DNA of 12,891 nt from Candidatus Woesearchaeota archaeon (GTDB lineage Archaea; Nanobdellota; Nanobdellia; Woesearchaeales; UBA11576). Positions 6,111 through 12,209 of this stretch are shown here, in pieces; position 1 is the stretch's first letter, and the number at the start of each line of letters is the position of its first letter. The translations under genes were made by a program, and so were the position numbers. Location of the stretch: positions 2,844 to 15,734 of the forward strand of contig JALWQS010000112.1 of assembly GCA_027083015.1 (NCBI GenBank), in the 5' to 3' direction. The notes under the pieces were generated by a model, which worked only from the letters and a program-made list of their open reading frames with translations, searched no databases and was not told the DNA's origin.

Positions 6111-6536
6111 ATGGTGACTGAAACCGATGATGTGAAAACTGAAGATCTGGTGGGTAAGTTCCTGGATCCTGATAATGTGTTTGCCGTGGTAGGTGTTTCT
6201 CGTAATAAGGAGAAGTATGGTTATAAGGTCTACCATGACCTGAAGATTGCGGGTTATGAGGTTTTTCCTGTCAATCCTAATCTTTCTTCTGTTGATGGTG
6301 AGAAGTGTTATCCTTCTCTGGCTTCTCTTCCTAAGGTTCCTGATGTTTTATCAGTTGTTGTTCCTCCTTCTGTGACTGAGAAGGTTGTTAAAGAAGCTGC
6401 TGATGTAGGTATCAGGAAGGTCTGGATGCAGCCGGGGTCTGAATCTGAGGCCGCGATAGATTTTTGTCTTTCTCACGATATTCTTGTATTGCATGATATG
6501 TGCATAATGATTAAAAGAAGATCTAGAGGTGAATAA
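6111..6536 (+). CDS. CoA-binding domain protein (YccU/CoA_binding_2 type)
   Basis: A 141-aa cytosolic Rossmann-fold protein of the small stand-alone CoA-binding family. Signature segments are FAVVGVSRNKEKYGYKVYHDL (24-44, nucleotide loop), VFPVNPN (51-57), VPDVLSVVVPP (76-86), VWMQPGSES (104-112) and the terminal DMCIMI (129-134) with conserved C131. Homologues bind CoA, and in some cases CoA becomes disulfide-linked to this region. Its position directly before a CoA-disulfide-reductase-like gene suggests a joint role in CoA thiol redox or CoA-protein mixed disulfides; this is inference from neighbourhood. The ATG follows the exporter stop codon by 1 nt without a clear Shine-Dalgarno, so translation is probably coupled. 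The frame is open further upstream only as overlap with the exporter gene. Confidence 0.92.
   Translation: MVTETDDVKTEDLVGKFLDPDNVFAVVGVSRNKEKYGYKVYHDLKIAGYEVFPVNPNLSSVDGEKCYPSLASLPKVPDVLSVVVPPSVTEKVVKEAADVGIRKVWMQPGSESEAAIDFCLSHDILVLHDMCIMIKRRSRGE
6526..6531 (+). promoter_or_regulatory. Shine-Dalgarno GAGGTG deciding a TTG start
   Basis: GAGGTG lies 6 nt before the TTG at 6538 and matches the archaeal anti-SD. The alternative GTG start at 6529 lies inside this motif and has no good site upstream. This favours TTG as the true start of the flavoenzyme gene. Confidence 0.6.
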
Positions 6537-6537
6537 G

Positions 6538-7914
6538 TTGGATTATGATGTTATTGTTATTGGTGGCGGTCCTGCTGGCGTAGTAAGTGCTGTGACTGCT
6601 AAAAAATATTACCCTGATAAGTCGGTTTTGCTGATAAAGAGTGTTGCTAAAGGTGTTATTCCTTGCGGTATCCCTTATATGTTCAATACGCTTGATAAGC
6701 CTGAGGATAATGCTATGGGTGATAAGTCTTTGGAATCTAATGGTATTGCTCTTAAGATCGGAGAGGTTACAGATGTTCTTCGTCCTGAGAAGAAGGTCTT
6801 GGTCTCTTCAGGTCCTGATTCTCAAGCAGAGTCCTTCGGTTATAAGAAGCTTATTTTGGCTCTTGGTTCTGTTCCACGGATTTTTCCTATTCCTGGTATT
6901 GAGAAAAAAGGCATCTATGCAATAAGGAAGGAACTTGATTATCTTCTTTCTTTGTATAAGGATGTTCAGGAAGCTTCGGATATTGTCATCGTCGGTGGTG
7001 GTTTTATAGGCGTTGAGTTTGCTGATGAGCTTTCTTCTATGAGTGGTAAGAAGGTCACTATAGTTGAGGCTTTGCCTGAAATTCTTGCTAACTCTTTTGA
7101 TAAGGAGTTTTCTTTGCTTGCTAAGGAGATGCTTTCTAAGAAAGGTGTATCTCTGATCACTGATAAGAAGGTTACTTCTTTCAATGGTGGTGAGCGTGTA
7201 GAGTCTTTGACCCTCTCTGACGGTTCCACTCTTCCTTGCCAGTTGGTTATTCTTGGTATGGGTGCTTCTCCTAATGTTTCTCTTGCTAAAAAAGCGGGTC
7301 TGAATCTTGGAAAGTCTGGCGCAATCCTAGTTGATGAGTACTTAAGGACCGATTCTGACAAGGATATCTTCGCTGTTGGTGATTGTGCTGAGAAGAAGGA
7401 TTTCTTTACTCGTGAGCGCATTAGTGTCATGTTGGCTTCTACTGCTACTGCTGAGGCTCGCATCGCAGGTGCTAATCTTTTTCAGATCAAGGCTGTGAGG
7501 GAGAATAAGGGAACTATCGCTTGTTATTCGACGAAGATTGGTAATCTGGTTCTGGGTTCTGCAGGTCTTACCGAGACTGAAGCCGAAGCTGAGGGTTTTG
7601 AGATTTCTGTGGGAACGGCTGACTGTGTGGATCGGCATCCTGGTTCTATGCCTGGGGCTAGTAAACTTCGTGTTAAGCTTGTTTTTTCTCGTCAGTCAGG
7701 CATCCTTTTGGGTGGTCAGGTGGCTGGTGGTGAGTCTGCCGGTGAGATCCTTAATATGCTGAGTTTGGCTATTCAGAAGTCTTCTTCTCTGACTGAGTTG
7801 GAGACTCTACAGGTTGCTACTCATCCTAAGCTGACTGCTGCTCCGACGATATATCCTGTTATAATGGCTGCTCAGCAGGCTCTTGGTTCTTGCCAGATCG
7901 GAGGTGAGTCTTAA
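6538..7914 (+). CDS. FAD/NAD-dependent oxidoreductase, CoA-disulfide reductase/NADH oxidase-like
   Basis: About 458 aa from TTG (461 from the GTG at 6529). The fold is that of pyridine-nucleotide-disulfide oxidoreductases. The FAD loop is GGGPAG (9-14). A single redox cysteine sits in VIPCGIPYMF (C43 from the TTG start, the same number as the catalytic Cys of CoA-disulfide reductases). The NAD(P) loop is GGGFIGVE (153-160), with Glu ending VTIVE (about 177), which favours NADH. The second FAD motif is DIFAVGDCAE, and a C-terminal dimerisation domain follows. Likely reactions are reduction of CoA disulfide, polysulfide or CoA persulfide, or NADH oxidation; the sequence does not separate these. 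No rhodanese domain is fused. It overlaps the CoA-binding gene only if GTG is used. It is the last gene of the operon and a T7 tract follows. Confidence 0.9.
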   Translation: MDYDVIVIGGGPAGVVSAVTAKKYYPDKSVLLIKSVAKGVIPCGIPYMFNTLDKPEDNAMGDKSLESNGIALKIGEVTDVLRPEKKVLVSSGPDSQAESFGYKKLILALGSVPRIFPIPGIEKKGIYAIRKELDYLLSLYKDVQEASDIVIVGGGFIGVEFADELSSMSGKKVTIVEALPEILANSFDKEFSLLAKEMLSKKGVSLITDKKVTSFNGGERVESLTLSDGSTLPCQLVILGMGASPNVSLAKKAGLNLGKSGAILVDEYLRTDSDKDIFAVGDCAEKKDFFTRERISVMLASTATAEARIAGANLFQIKAVRENKGTIACYSTKIGNLVLGSAGLTETEAEAEGFEISVGTADCVDRHPGSMPGASKLRVKLVFSRQSGILLGGQVAGGESAGEILNMLSLAIQKSSSLTELETLQVATHPKLTAAPTIYPVIMAAQQALGSCQIGGES

Positions 7915-7940
7915 TCTTTTATCATTTTCTGAAGAAATAG

Positions 7941-7947
7941 TTTTTTT
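7941..7947 (+). terminator. T-tract terminator of the ferredoxin-CoA redox operon
   Basis: Seven T residues in a T-rich stretch begin 26 nt after the last stop codon. The gap lies between convergent genes, and the next gene ends at 7976 on the other strand. Confidence 0.5.
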
Positions 7948-7975
7948 ATTGTTCTTGTTTTATTTATTCTTTTCT

Positions 7976-8512
7976 TTATTGATCGCTTCTTGTTTCCTTT
8001 GCCTGACTTCTCATCAGCCAGTTGATTATTATCCCTTGCAGTATTGATGCTAATATCATTGTTCCTGTGAGGACTATGACATATTTTGTTCCGAAGTATA
8101 CTATTGCTAATGGTAGTAGAGGGATTTTTATCGCTCTGTTGTACAGGAAGCAGGCTATCAGTCCGTAGCTTAGTCCTTTGTCTTTAAGTTCAGAGAGTAA
8201 TGGGTACCACATGTATATCGGTCCTGATGATAATGTGCCTCCGATTATCGTATAGACCCATTTTTTTATGCCTTTTGAGCTTAGGTGTCTTATCAGGAAT
8301 TTTGCTGTTATGAACCTGTTCACGAGCATCATAAGTATGAATATTATTATGAATACTGGTAATATTCTTATGAGTATCTCTTTCAATAAGTCTATGCTTT
8401 TGAAGAACGCTTCTTTGTTTATGAAGAACATTATCCCGAACAATATTAGCATCCCTGCTGGGAATAGCCAAGAGTAGATATTATTTTTTTTCTTTTTCTT
8501 TCGGTCTTTCAT
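7976..8512 (-). CDS. Permease half-protein, second subunit (DUF318/ArsP-like)
   Basis: A 178-aa membrane protein with a very basic start (MKDRKKKKK) and about five hydrophobic segments. The stretch GGTLSSGPIYMWYPLLSEL and later FLYNRAIKIPLLPLAIVYFG resemble the second half of predicted permeases of the DUF318/ArsP group. The neighbour at 8524-9015 supplies the first-half-like sequence, so the two probably assemble as a heteromeric transporter. The substrate is unknown, and the CxC of arsenical exporters is not present. The start is the ATG at 8512, 11 nt after the upstream stop. The open frame continues upstream to 8899 but lies over the neighbour in another frame and has no membrane character. 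It converges with the flavoenzyme gene. Confidence 0.75.
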   Translation of the reverse strand: MKDRKKKKKNNIYSWLFPAGMLILFGIMFFINKEAFFKSIDLLKEILIRILPVFIIIFILMMLVNRFITAKFLIRHLSSKGIKKWVYTIIGGTLSSGPIYMWYPLLSELKDKGLSYGLIACFLYNRAIKIPLLPLAIVYFGTKYVIVLTGTMILASILQGIIINWLMRSQAKETRSDQ

Positions 8513-8523
8513 CTTATTAACTC

Positions 8524-9015
8524 TTATATTACGCTTAGGATCAGTATTGTTATTATTGCAGCTATCACTGCCAGCACTATTGCTGTCAGGTTTCTTAGTA
8601 TGGCAAATTTTTTTCCGAGGATTGTTGCTTCTGCAGGGAATTGTACTGCTCCTACTGTCACCCACGCTATCAGGAATGCTGTGACGGCTACTAGGCTGAC
8701 CCCTTGTTTTAGAAGTTCTCCTCCAAGTATATAGCTTGTTATCGGATTGCCTGCTGATATGCTTCCTATGCTGGTGCCTATTATTGAGTCTACGATGCTG
8801 TTTCCCGTGAATACTGCTGTATAGAATCTTTTCGGTATGATAGCTGTTAACAGGCTTATGAGCATCACTGTTCCCAATATTATGGGTGTCATGTTCCATA
8901 ATGCCTTTGCTGTTTTTTTTATGCTTTCTGCTGTGCTGTTTTTTCTATCTTCCTTTATATTGATATCTTGTTCTTGTTTGTTCTTCTTTTCTTCGTGTTT
9001 TTTCTTTTTTTGCAT
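8524..9015 (-). CDS. Permease half-protein, first subunit (DUF318/ArsP-like)
   Basis: A 163-aa membrane protein. Residues 1-30 are Lys/Glu-rich and predicted cytosolic; about four hydrophobic segments follow. The segment SISAGNPITSYILGGELLKQG (91-111), then VTAFLIAWVTVGAVQFPAEA and ILGKKFAILRNL, matches the conserved core of predicted permeases (gene-duplicated DUF318/ArsP type). It is an independent gene, not a frameshifted fragment: it has its own stop 11 nt before the next ATG, and each half has a distinct basic N-terminus. It begins 2 nt after the GIY-YIG stop codon, so the three genes form one operon. The transported ion is unknown. Confidence 0.78.
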   Translation of the reverse strand: MQKKKKHEEKKNKQEQDINIKEDRKNSTAESIKKTAKALWNMTPIILGTVMLISLLTAIIPKRFYTAVFTGNSIVDSIIGTSIGSISAGNPITSYILGGELLKQGVSLVAVTAFLIAWVTVGAVQFPAEATILGKKFAILRNLTAIVLAVIAAIITILILSVI

Positions 9016-9017
9016 CT

Positions 9018-9410
9018 TTATTTTCTTCTTTTAAATCCTTCTTCGGTGAATTTTCTTATGCTTTTTAGTCGGAAGAGGTGCGCTGTACATTTACAGTCAG
9101 AGCTTCCGAAGCCTTTTATTGGTTCTTCTACAGTCTCAAGCACCTGTGCGATCTCGCATTCTTCTTCTTTTCCTGTTTCTTTGTGATGGACGCTTTCTAC
9201 TTCTACATTAGGGTTCATGAGCAGGTAATCTATATGCCATCTTTTTTTCTTGTTCTTTGATAGGTGCCTCTGGATCCTTTTCTCCAGATTGTTTTGTGCA
9301 GAACCGACATAGGCGTATCTTCCTTTCTTGAAGAGTATCTTGCCTAATGCTCCTACCTTTATGTTGATGTCTTTCTTGACCTTTATGAGAAGTATGTAGA
9401 TGCCTTTCAT
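9018..9410 (-). CDS. GIY-YIG nuclease-like protein (DUF123, Uri-type)
   Basis: A 130-aa protein of the DUF123/Uri branch of the GIY-YIG superfamily. KGIYILLI (2-9) and RYAYVGSA (31-38) form the GIY...YVG core, followed by R45 in the position of the catalytic Arg, and RWHIDYLL (57-64). The DUF123-specific end has ECEIA (84-88) and GFGSSDCKCTAHLF (100-113). The superfamily cleaves nucleic acid with one metal ion; the biological substrate of DUF123 proteins is unknown. The ATG has a GAGG-type site close upstream on the minus strand. A TATA-like AAGATATAAATACA lies about 75-85 nt upstream, so this gene probably leads the operon with the two permease halves. Why a nuclease is paired with a permease is unclear. 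Confidence 0.9.
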   Translation of the reverse strand: MKGIYILLIKVKKDINIKVGALGKILFKKGRYAYVGSAQNNLEKRIQRHLSKNKKKRWHIDYLLMNPNVEVESVHHKETGKEEECEIAQVLETVEEPIKGFGSSDCKCTAHLFRLKSIRKFTEEGFKRRK

Positions 9411-9550
9411 TTTCTTCCTCTTTTTTGCGGTTCTTGCCTTATTGTTCTTATTATGTTTTCTATTGTGTTTTTAGTGCCTTTGTATTTATATCTTTTGTTT
9501 GTAATTCTGGTCTGCTGGCTTTTTATTATTCCTATCTGTCTTGATCTCCT

Positions 9551-9647
9551 GTTCTCTTTGTTATTGAAAATCTCGTTAGAGATTTGCAAAGAGTTTAATA
9601 CTCCGACCTTTAGGTCGGGATAGACCCGAGTAGCGAGTTTTTGTTAT
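9551..9647. repeat. 97-bp hairpin-rich dispersed repeat, copy A
   Basis: This copy matches 11182-11279 with one substitution and one 1-base gap. On the plus strand it holds a nested hairpin (CTCTTTG...CAAAGAG enclosing AAATCTC-GTTA-GAGATTT), then CCGACC-TTTA-GGTCGG, then CCCGAGTAGCGAGTTTTTG. It lies 36 nt past the MFS stop codon, in the 273-nt gap before the GIY-YIG gene. The remaining gap (9411-9550) holds only a TATA-like element and no convincing gene. It could be a small non-autonomous mobile element, a 3'-UTR structure or an ncRNA. Confidence 0.85.
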
Positions 9648-9683
9648 CTTGTTAAGAAGAAGTAGTTATTTGTTCTGCTGAAA

Positions 9684-10868
9684 TTATTTTTTAGACTTTT
9701 TTCTATAGATATGTAACATCAGTAATGTCGCGGCGAATAAGCTTGTTACTGCTCCGTAGATGAATGTTGTCTTAGGATCTATCTGCCATAATGATCCTCC
9801 TATAAGGCTGGCTGGTAAGGTTACTATCCCTGTTATCGTATGGAATGCTCCTAATGCTGTTCCTCTGCCTTCTTTGACTGCCAGGTCTGAGATGTAGGCT
9901 CTTTGGTTGCTTTCTATTATTGCGTATACTATTCCGTAGAGCGCAAAAAGTATGATTGCTGCCATTAAGGTGTGAAGAAATGCGAACCCCAGGCATGTGA
10001 TCGAGAACATCGCATACCCTATGAGGATTACTTTTCCTTTACCTATCCTATCGGCGAGTTTTCCGAAGGGTATGGTGAATATGACATAAGCTGTATTGAA
10101 CAATATGTACAGTAACAGCGGTATTCCTATCGCGCTTTTTCCTGTAAATAATTCTTGCGCTTTAAGTATAAAGAACATGTAGCTGAAATTTGCCAGTGCG
10201 AATATTCCCGAGATTATTATGAATGATCTTAATCTTGGCGAGATGTTCTTTACTGATATCTTAAGTGTTATCTTCTTTTCTGTCTTTTTTCTTTTCTTCA
10301 GGAAGAAGAGAGGTATCAGTGCTAGACATGATGTTGCCGCAGCGATAAGTATTATGTTCTTGAAGCTCAGGCCTATCGACCACAATATGAATGCCATGAT
10401 CGCTCCAGCTACTGCTCCTGCTGTGTCCATCGCTCTGTGTACAGCAAATCCCTTACCTCTTTCTTTTGGCATTGAATCTGCTATGATTGCATCTCTTGGA
10501 GCTGTCCTTATCCCTTTGCCTATGCGTTCTATACTGGCGAATAATAGTACTTGTTGCCATACTTTTGAGAATGCTAATGCCAGTTTGAAGATTGCAGATG
10601 TTGCATATCCTGTCGTTACGAAGATCTTTCTTTTTTGTGTCTTGTCTGACCAGTAACCTGCGAATATCTTTATTATGCTTGCTATACTGTCTCTTAACCC
10701 TCCTATGATGCCTACAGCCAGTCCCCCTCCGCCCAGTGCTGTGATGAACATGGGAAGTATGGGTGTTATTATCTCGCTGCTGAGATCGTTCAGAAAGCTA
10801 GTGATCCCTAATAGTAATATGGCTGAGCTTATTCCCAGGTAGGTTCTTCTCATATTTTTGTTCTTCAT
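9684..10868 (-). CDS. Major facilitator superfamily transporter
   Basis: A 394-aa MFS permease with about 12 membrane helices, the normal family size. Motif A of the N-half is GYWSDKTQKRK (71-81) and its C-half counterpart is GKLADRIGKGK (269-279). ERIGKGIRTAPRDAIIADS (113-131) is characteristic of a subgroup of predicted efflux MFS proteins, with the conserved RxxPRDAxIA. A charged central loop (KKRKKTEKK, about 191-199) separates the two six-helix bundles. It is probably a drug, metabolite or ion exporter; the substrate cannot be read from sequence. M1 (10868) is preferred because a TATA element lies about 35 nt upstream; M6 is an alternative. It stands as a single transcription unit, with repeat copy A after its stop codon. 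Confidence 0.9.
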   Translation of the reverse strand: MKNKNMRRTYLGISSAILLLGITSFLNDLSSEIITPILPMFITALGGGGLAVGIIGGLRDSIASIIKIFAGYWSDKTQKRKIFVTTGYATSAIFKLALAFSKVWQQVLLFASIERIGKGIRTAPRDAIIADSMPKERGKGFAVHRAMDTAGAVAGAIMAFILWSIGLSFKNIILIAAATSCLALIPLFFLKKRKKTEKKITLKISVKNISPRLRSFIIISGIFALANFSYMFFILKAQELFTGKSAIGIPLLLYILFNTAYVIFTIPFGKLADRIGKGKVILIGYAMFSITCLGFAFLHTLMAAIILFALYGIVYAIIESNQRAYISDLAVKEGRGTALGAFHTITGIVTLPASLIGGSLWQIDPKTTFIYGAVTSLFAATLLMLHIYRKKSKK

Positions 10869-10890
10869 GACCTGATCTGCGATATGAGTG

Positions 10891-10910
10891 CTTATTTATT
10901 ATAAAGTTTG
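10891..10910 (-). promoter_or_regulatory. BRE/TATA promoter of the MFS gene
   Basis: On the minus strand this reads CAAACTTTATAATAAATAAG, similar to the CAAAACTTTATAT of the ferredoxin promoter. The TATA core lies about 35 nt before the ATG at 10868, suggesting a leader of about 10 nt. Confidence 0.6.
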
Positions 10911-10956
10911 TTAAAATTTTCTGTAAAACTTTAAGTGTAGGAATAGAAGGATGGAT

Positions 10957-10979
10957 AAAAAATGATTATTATTAAAAAA
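10957..10979 (-). terminator. Double T6 terminator after the 40-aa microprotein gene
   Basis: On the minus strand two T6 runs occur within 25 nt directly after the TGA of the microprotein gene, in an A/T-rich context. This is a good archaeal terminator and separates the microprotein unit from the MFS promoter. Confidence 0.6.
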
Positions 10980-10981
10980 GA

Positions 10982-11104
10982 TCAATTAAAAAATATGTTT
11001 TGGTCGTTGATTGTGTGTATCCCTTTTTCTTCTATCTCGTAGGTGGAAAGTTCATCTACCTCATCAGGATACCATATTCTTCCGTACCTATCTTCATATA
11101 ACAT
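10982..11104 (-). CDS. Acidic 40-aa microprotein
   Basis: A 40-codon frame read from the minus strand: MLYEDRYGRIWYPDEVDEL, then STYEIEEKGIHTINDQNIFFN. It is acidic, has no membrane segment and no Cys. I do not recognise the family. Support for coding is contextual: an AGGTGAT Shine-Dalgarno 4 nt before the ATG (11109-11115 on the minus strand), an ordinary amino-acid mix, and a T-tract terminator right after the stop. DEVDELS-x-YEIEEKG suggests a small helix. It may be a regulatory or adaptor peptide, but no function is claimed. It shares the minus strand with the 38-aa gene upstream; repeat copy B lies between them. Confidence 0.7.
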   Translation of the reverse strand: MLYEDRYGRIWYPDEVDELSTYEIEEKGIHTINDQNIFFN

Positions 11105-11181
11105 TTTTATCACCTGTTTTAAATCTTGTTCTTAGTTTTATCAGCTATTGTTTTGTTCTTGTCCTTATGGTTTCTTTCTTT

Positions 11182-11279
11182 GTTCTCTTTGTTATTGAAA
11201 ATCTCGTTAGAGATTTGCAAAGAGTTTAATACCCCGACCTTTAGGTCGGGGATAGACCCGAGTAGCGAGTTTTTGTTAT
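11182..11279. repeat. 98-bp hairpin-rich dispersed repeat, copy B
   Basis: The partner of 9551-9647. Here the second hairpin is perfect: CCCCGACC-TTTA-GGTCGGGG (11232-11251). The first is CTCTTTG (11185-11191) with CAAAGAG (11218-11224), enclosing AAATCTC-GTTA-GAGATTT (11199-11216). The two differences from copy A both fall in the second stem, at its base. It begins 1 nt past the stop codon of the 38-aa gene, so both copies sit just downstream of minus-strand genes, in the same orientation. Confidence 0.87.
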
Positions 11280-11280
11280 T

Positions 11281-11397
11281 TTAGCTCTTGACTTCTGCCA
11301 GCATCTTCTTGATATCGACTGTCATCTTGCCCCTAGGACCGTTTATTGTTATTATACCCTCTTGTTCTTGGTTGATCTTATTGAAGCCTTCTTCCAT
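11281..11397 (-). CDS. 38-aa microprotein
   Basis: A 38-codon frame on the minus strand: MEEGFNKINQEQEGIITING, then PRGKMTVDIKKMLAEVKS. I do not recognise it. The Shine-Dalgarno is the best in the window: GAGGTGATC (11401-11409 on the minus strand), 3 nt before the ATG. A TATA-like GGACTATAAG (11454-11463 on the minus strand) upstream overlaps a palindrome shared with the divergent 7TM gene. The predicted layout is a short acidic helix, a beta hairpin around IITINGPRGKMTVDI, and a C-terminal helix. The stop codon is followed after 1 nt by repeat copy B. Its position opposite the 7TM/winged-helix pair suggests joint control with them. Confidence 0.7.
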   Translation of the reverse strand: MEEGFNKINQEQEGIITINGPRGKMTVDIKKMLAEVKS

Positions 11398-11441
11398 CTT
11401 GATCACCTCTCTGATAAGAATGTAGTCCTTTTATTAAGTCA

Positions 11442-11475
11442 TTATGAAACAGACTTATAGTCCTTGTTTTCATAA
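11442..11475. promoter_or_regulatory. Nested palindrome in the divergent promoter region (operator candidate)
   Basis: The outer arms are TTATGAAAC (11442-11450) and GTTTTCATAA (11466-11475), complementary apart from one extra base. The inner arms are GACT and AGTC around TAT (11452-11462). The two palindromes have nearly the same centre. The site overlaps the TATA-like element of the minus-strand 38-aa gene and ends just before the TATA of the plus-strand 7TM gene. A dimeric winged-helix protein bound here could shut both promoters. The nearby regulator at 12184 is the obvious candidate; that link is inference. Confidence 0.6.
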
Positions 11476-11476
11476 G

Positions 11477-11486
11477 TTTTATAAAG
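11477..11486 (+). promoter_or_regulatory. TATA box of the 7TM/winged-helix operon
   Basis: TTTTATAAAG is centred about 27 nt before the ATG at 11508, the spacing for a leaderless archaeal transcript. No Shine-Dalgarno precedes the ATG, which agrees. Confidence 0.6.
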
Positions 11487-11507
11487 CCAAAAAAGCTTAT
11501 TTTAGGC

Positions 11508-12209
11508 ATGATCAGCCTAGCTTATACTCCGGCGTGGTTTAACGGGAAAGATATCATCATTGACTTATTTAGTATTCTGATCCTTGGTCTGATATCATTT
11601 TATGGGTTCATGTATTATCGTCTTAACAGGCGTAATAAGAATTACATTTTTCTGGCTGCTGCTTTTCTTCTTATGGCGTTGTCTTTTATCTTTAAGATCC
11701 TCATAAATTTTACCATCTATTATCATGTGATAGAGACCAAGAATATCGGTCTTTTTACCCTTACTTATCATACTGTTCAGGTATCGCATATCCTTTTCAT
11801 AATCGGTTTTCTTCTTTATAGGGTTCTCATGCTGTTAGGTCTTTTTACTCTTTATGCTATCTATGCAAGACCTAAGTTGGCTACTATGATCTTGATGGTG
11901 TTCTTGCTTTTGGTAACGACTTATCTGACTACTTCTTCTTATTATGTCTTTCATTTCACCTCATTCCTGTTTCTTCTGATACTCGCTCTTCATTATTGGA
12001 AGACTTATAGGCGTGGAAGGTACTATTCTAATAAGCTATTGGCTTGGAGTTTTGGTCTTATAACCTTAAGCCAGATATTCTTTGTATTCATAACTCTGGA
12101 GAATTGGTTCTATGTTGGCGGGGAGTTTATTCAGTTATTAGGTTATCTTATGTTATTGATAACGTTCATCAAGGTACTGAAAGATGGGAAAAAAGCGAGA
12201 AAGAAGTGA
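11508..12209 (+). CDS. Seven-transmembrane protein of unknown function
   Basis: A 233-aa protein with seven predicted membrane helices (about 16-37, 46-68, 92-117, 125-142, 145-164, 177-198, 204-224). Short basic cytosolic loops (RLNRRNKN; YWKTYRRGRYY) and a basic C-terminal tail (KDGKKARKK) suggest the N-terminus faces outside. It is rich in aromatic residues and has no catalytic motif that I recognise, no retinal lysine motif and no signal peptide. The next gene, a winged-helix protein, overlaps its 3' end by 26 nt. This gives a membrane sensor/DNA-binding pair in one transcript, so a sensing role is a fair inference; transport is not excluded. The ATG at 11508 fits the TATA spacing. Confidence 0.8.
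   Translation: MISLAYTPAWFNGKDIIIDLFSILILGLISFYGFMYYRLNRRNKNYIFLAAAFLLMALSFIFKILINFTIYYHVIETKNIGLFTLTYHTVQVSHILFIIGFLLYRVLMLLGLFTLYAIYARPKLATMILMVFLLLVTTYLTTSSYYVFHFTSFLFLLILALHYWKTYRRGRYYSNKLLAWSFGLITLSQIFFVFITLENWFYVGGEFIQLLGYLMLLITFIKVLKDGKKARKK

Noticed and set aside
6966..7463. 165-codon minus frame opposite the flavoenzyme gene
   Set aside because: Antisense to the NAD-binding and FAD motifs of a conserved protein; no ribosome site and no recognisable domain.
8513..8899. Upstream extension of the second permease half
   Set aside because: It lies over the first permease half in another frame, encodes a His/Ser/Asn/Arg-rich non-membrane sequence, and has a good ATG after the neighbour's stop.
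9407..9589. 60-codon Lys/Arg/Asn-rich frame overlapping the GIY-YIG start by 4 nt
   Set aside because: Its only start is a TTG inside repeat copy A, it has no Shine-Dalgarno, and its composition mirrors A-rich minus-strand DNA. The 4-nt overlap alone is not enough.
9601..9647. Reading the repeats as rho-independent terminators for plus-strand genes
   Set aside because: The hairpin and TTTTT arrangement is terminator-like on the plus strand, but no plus-strand gene lies upstream of either copy. Both follow minus-strand genes.
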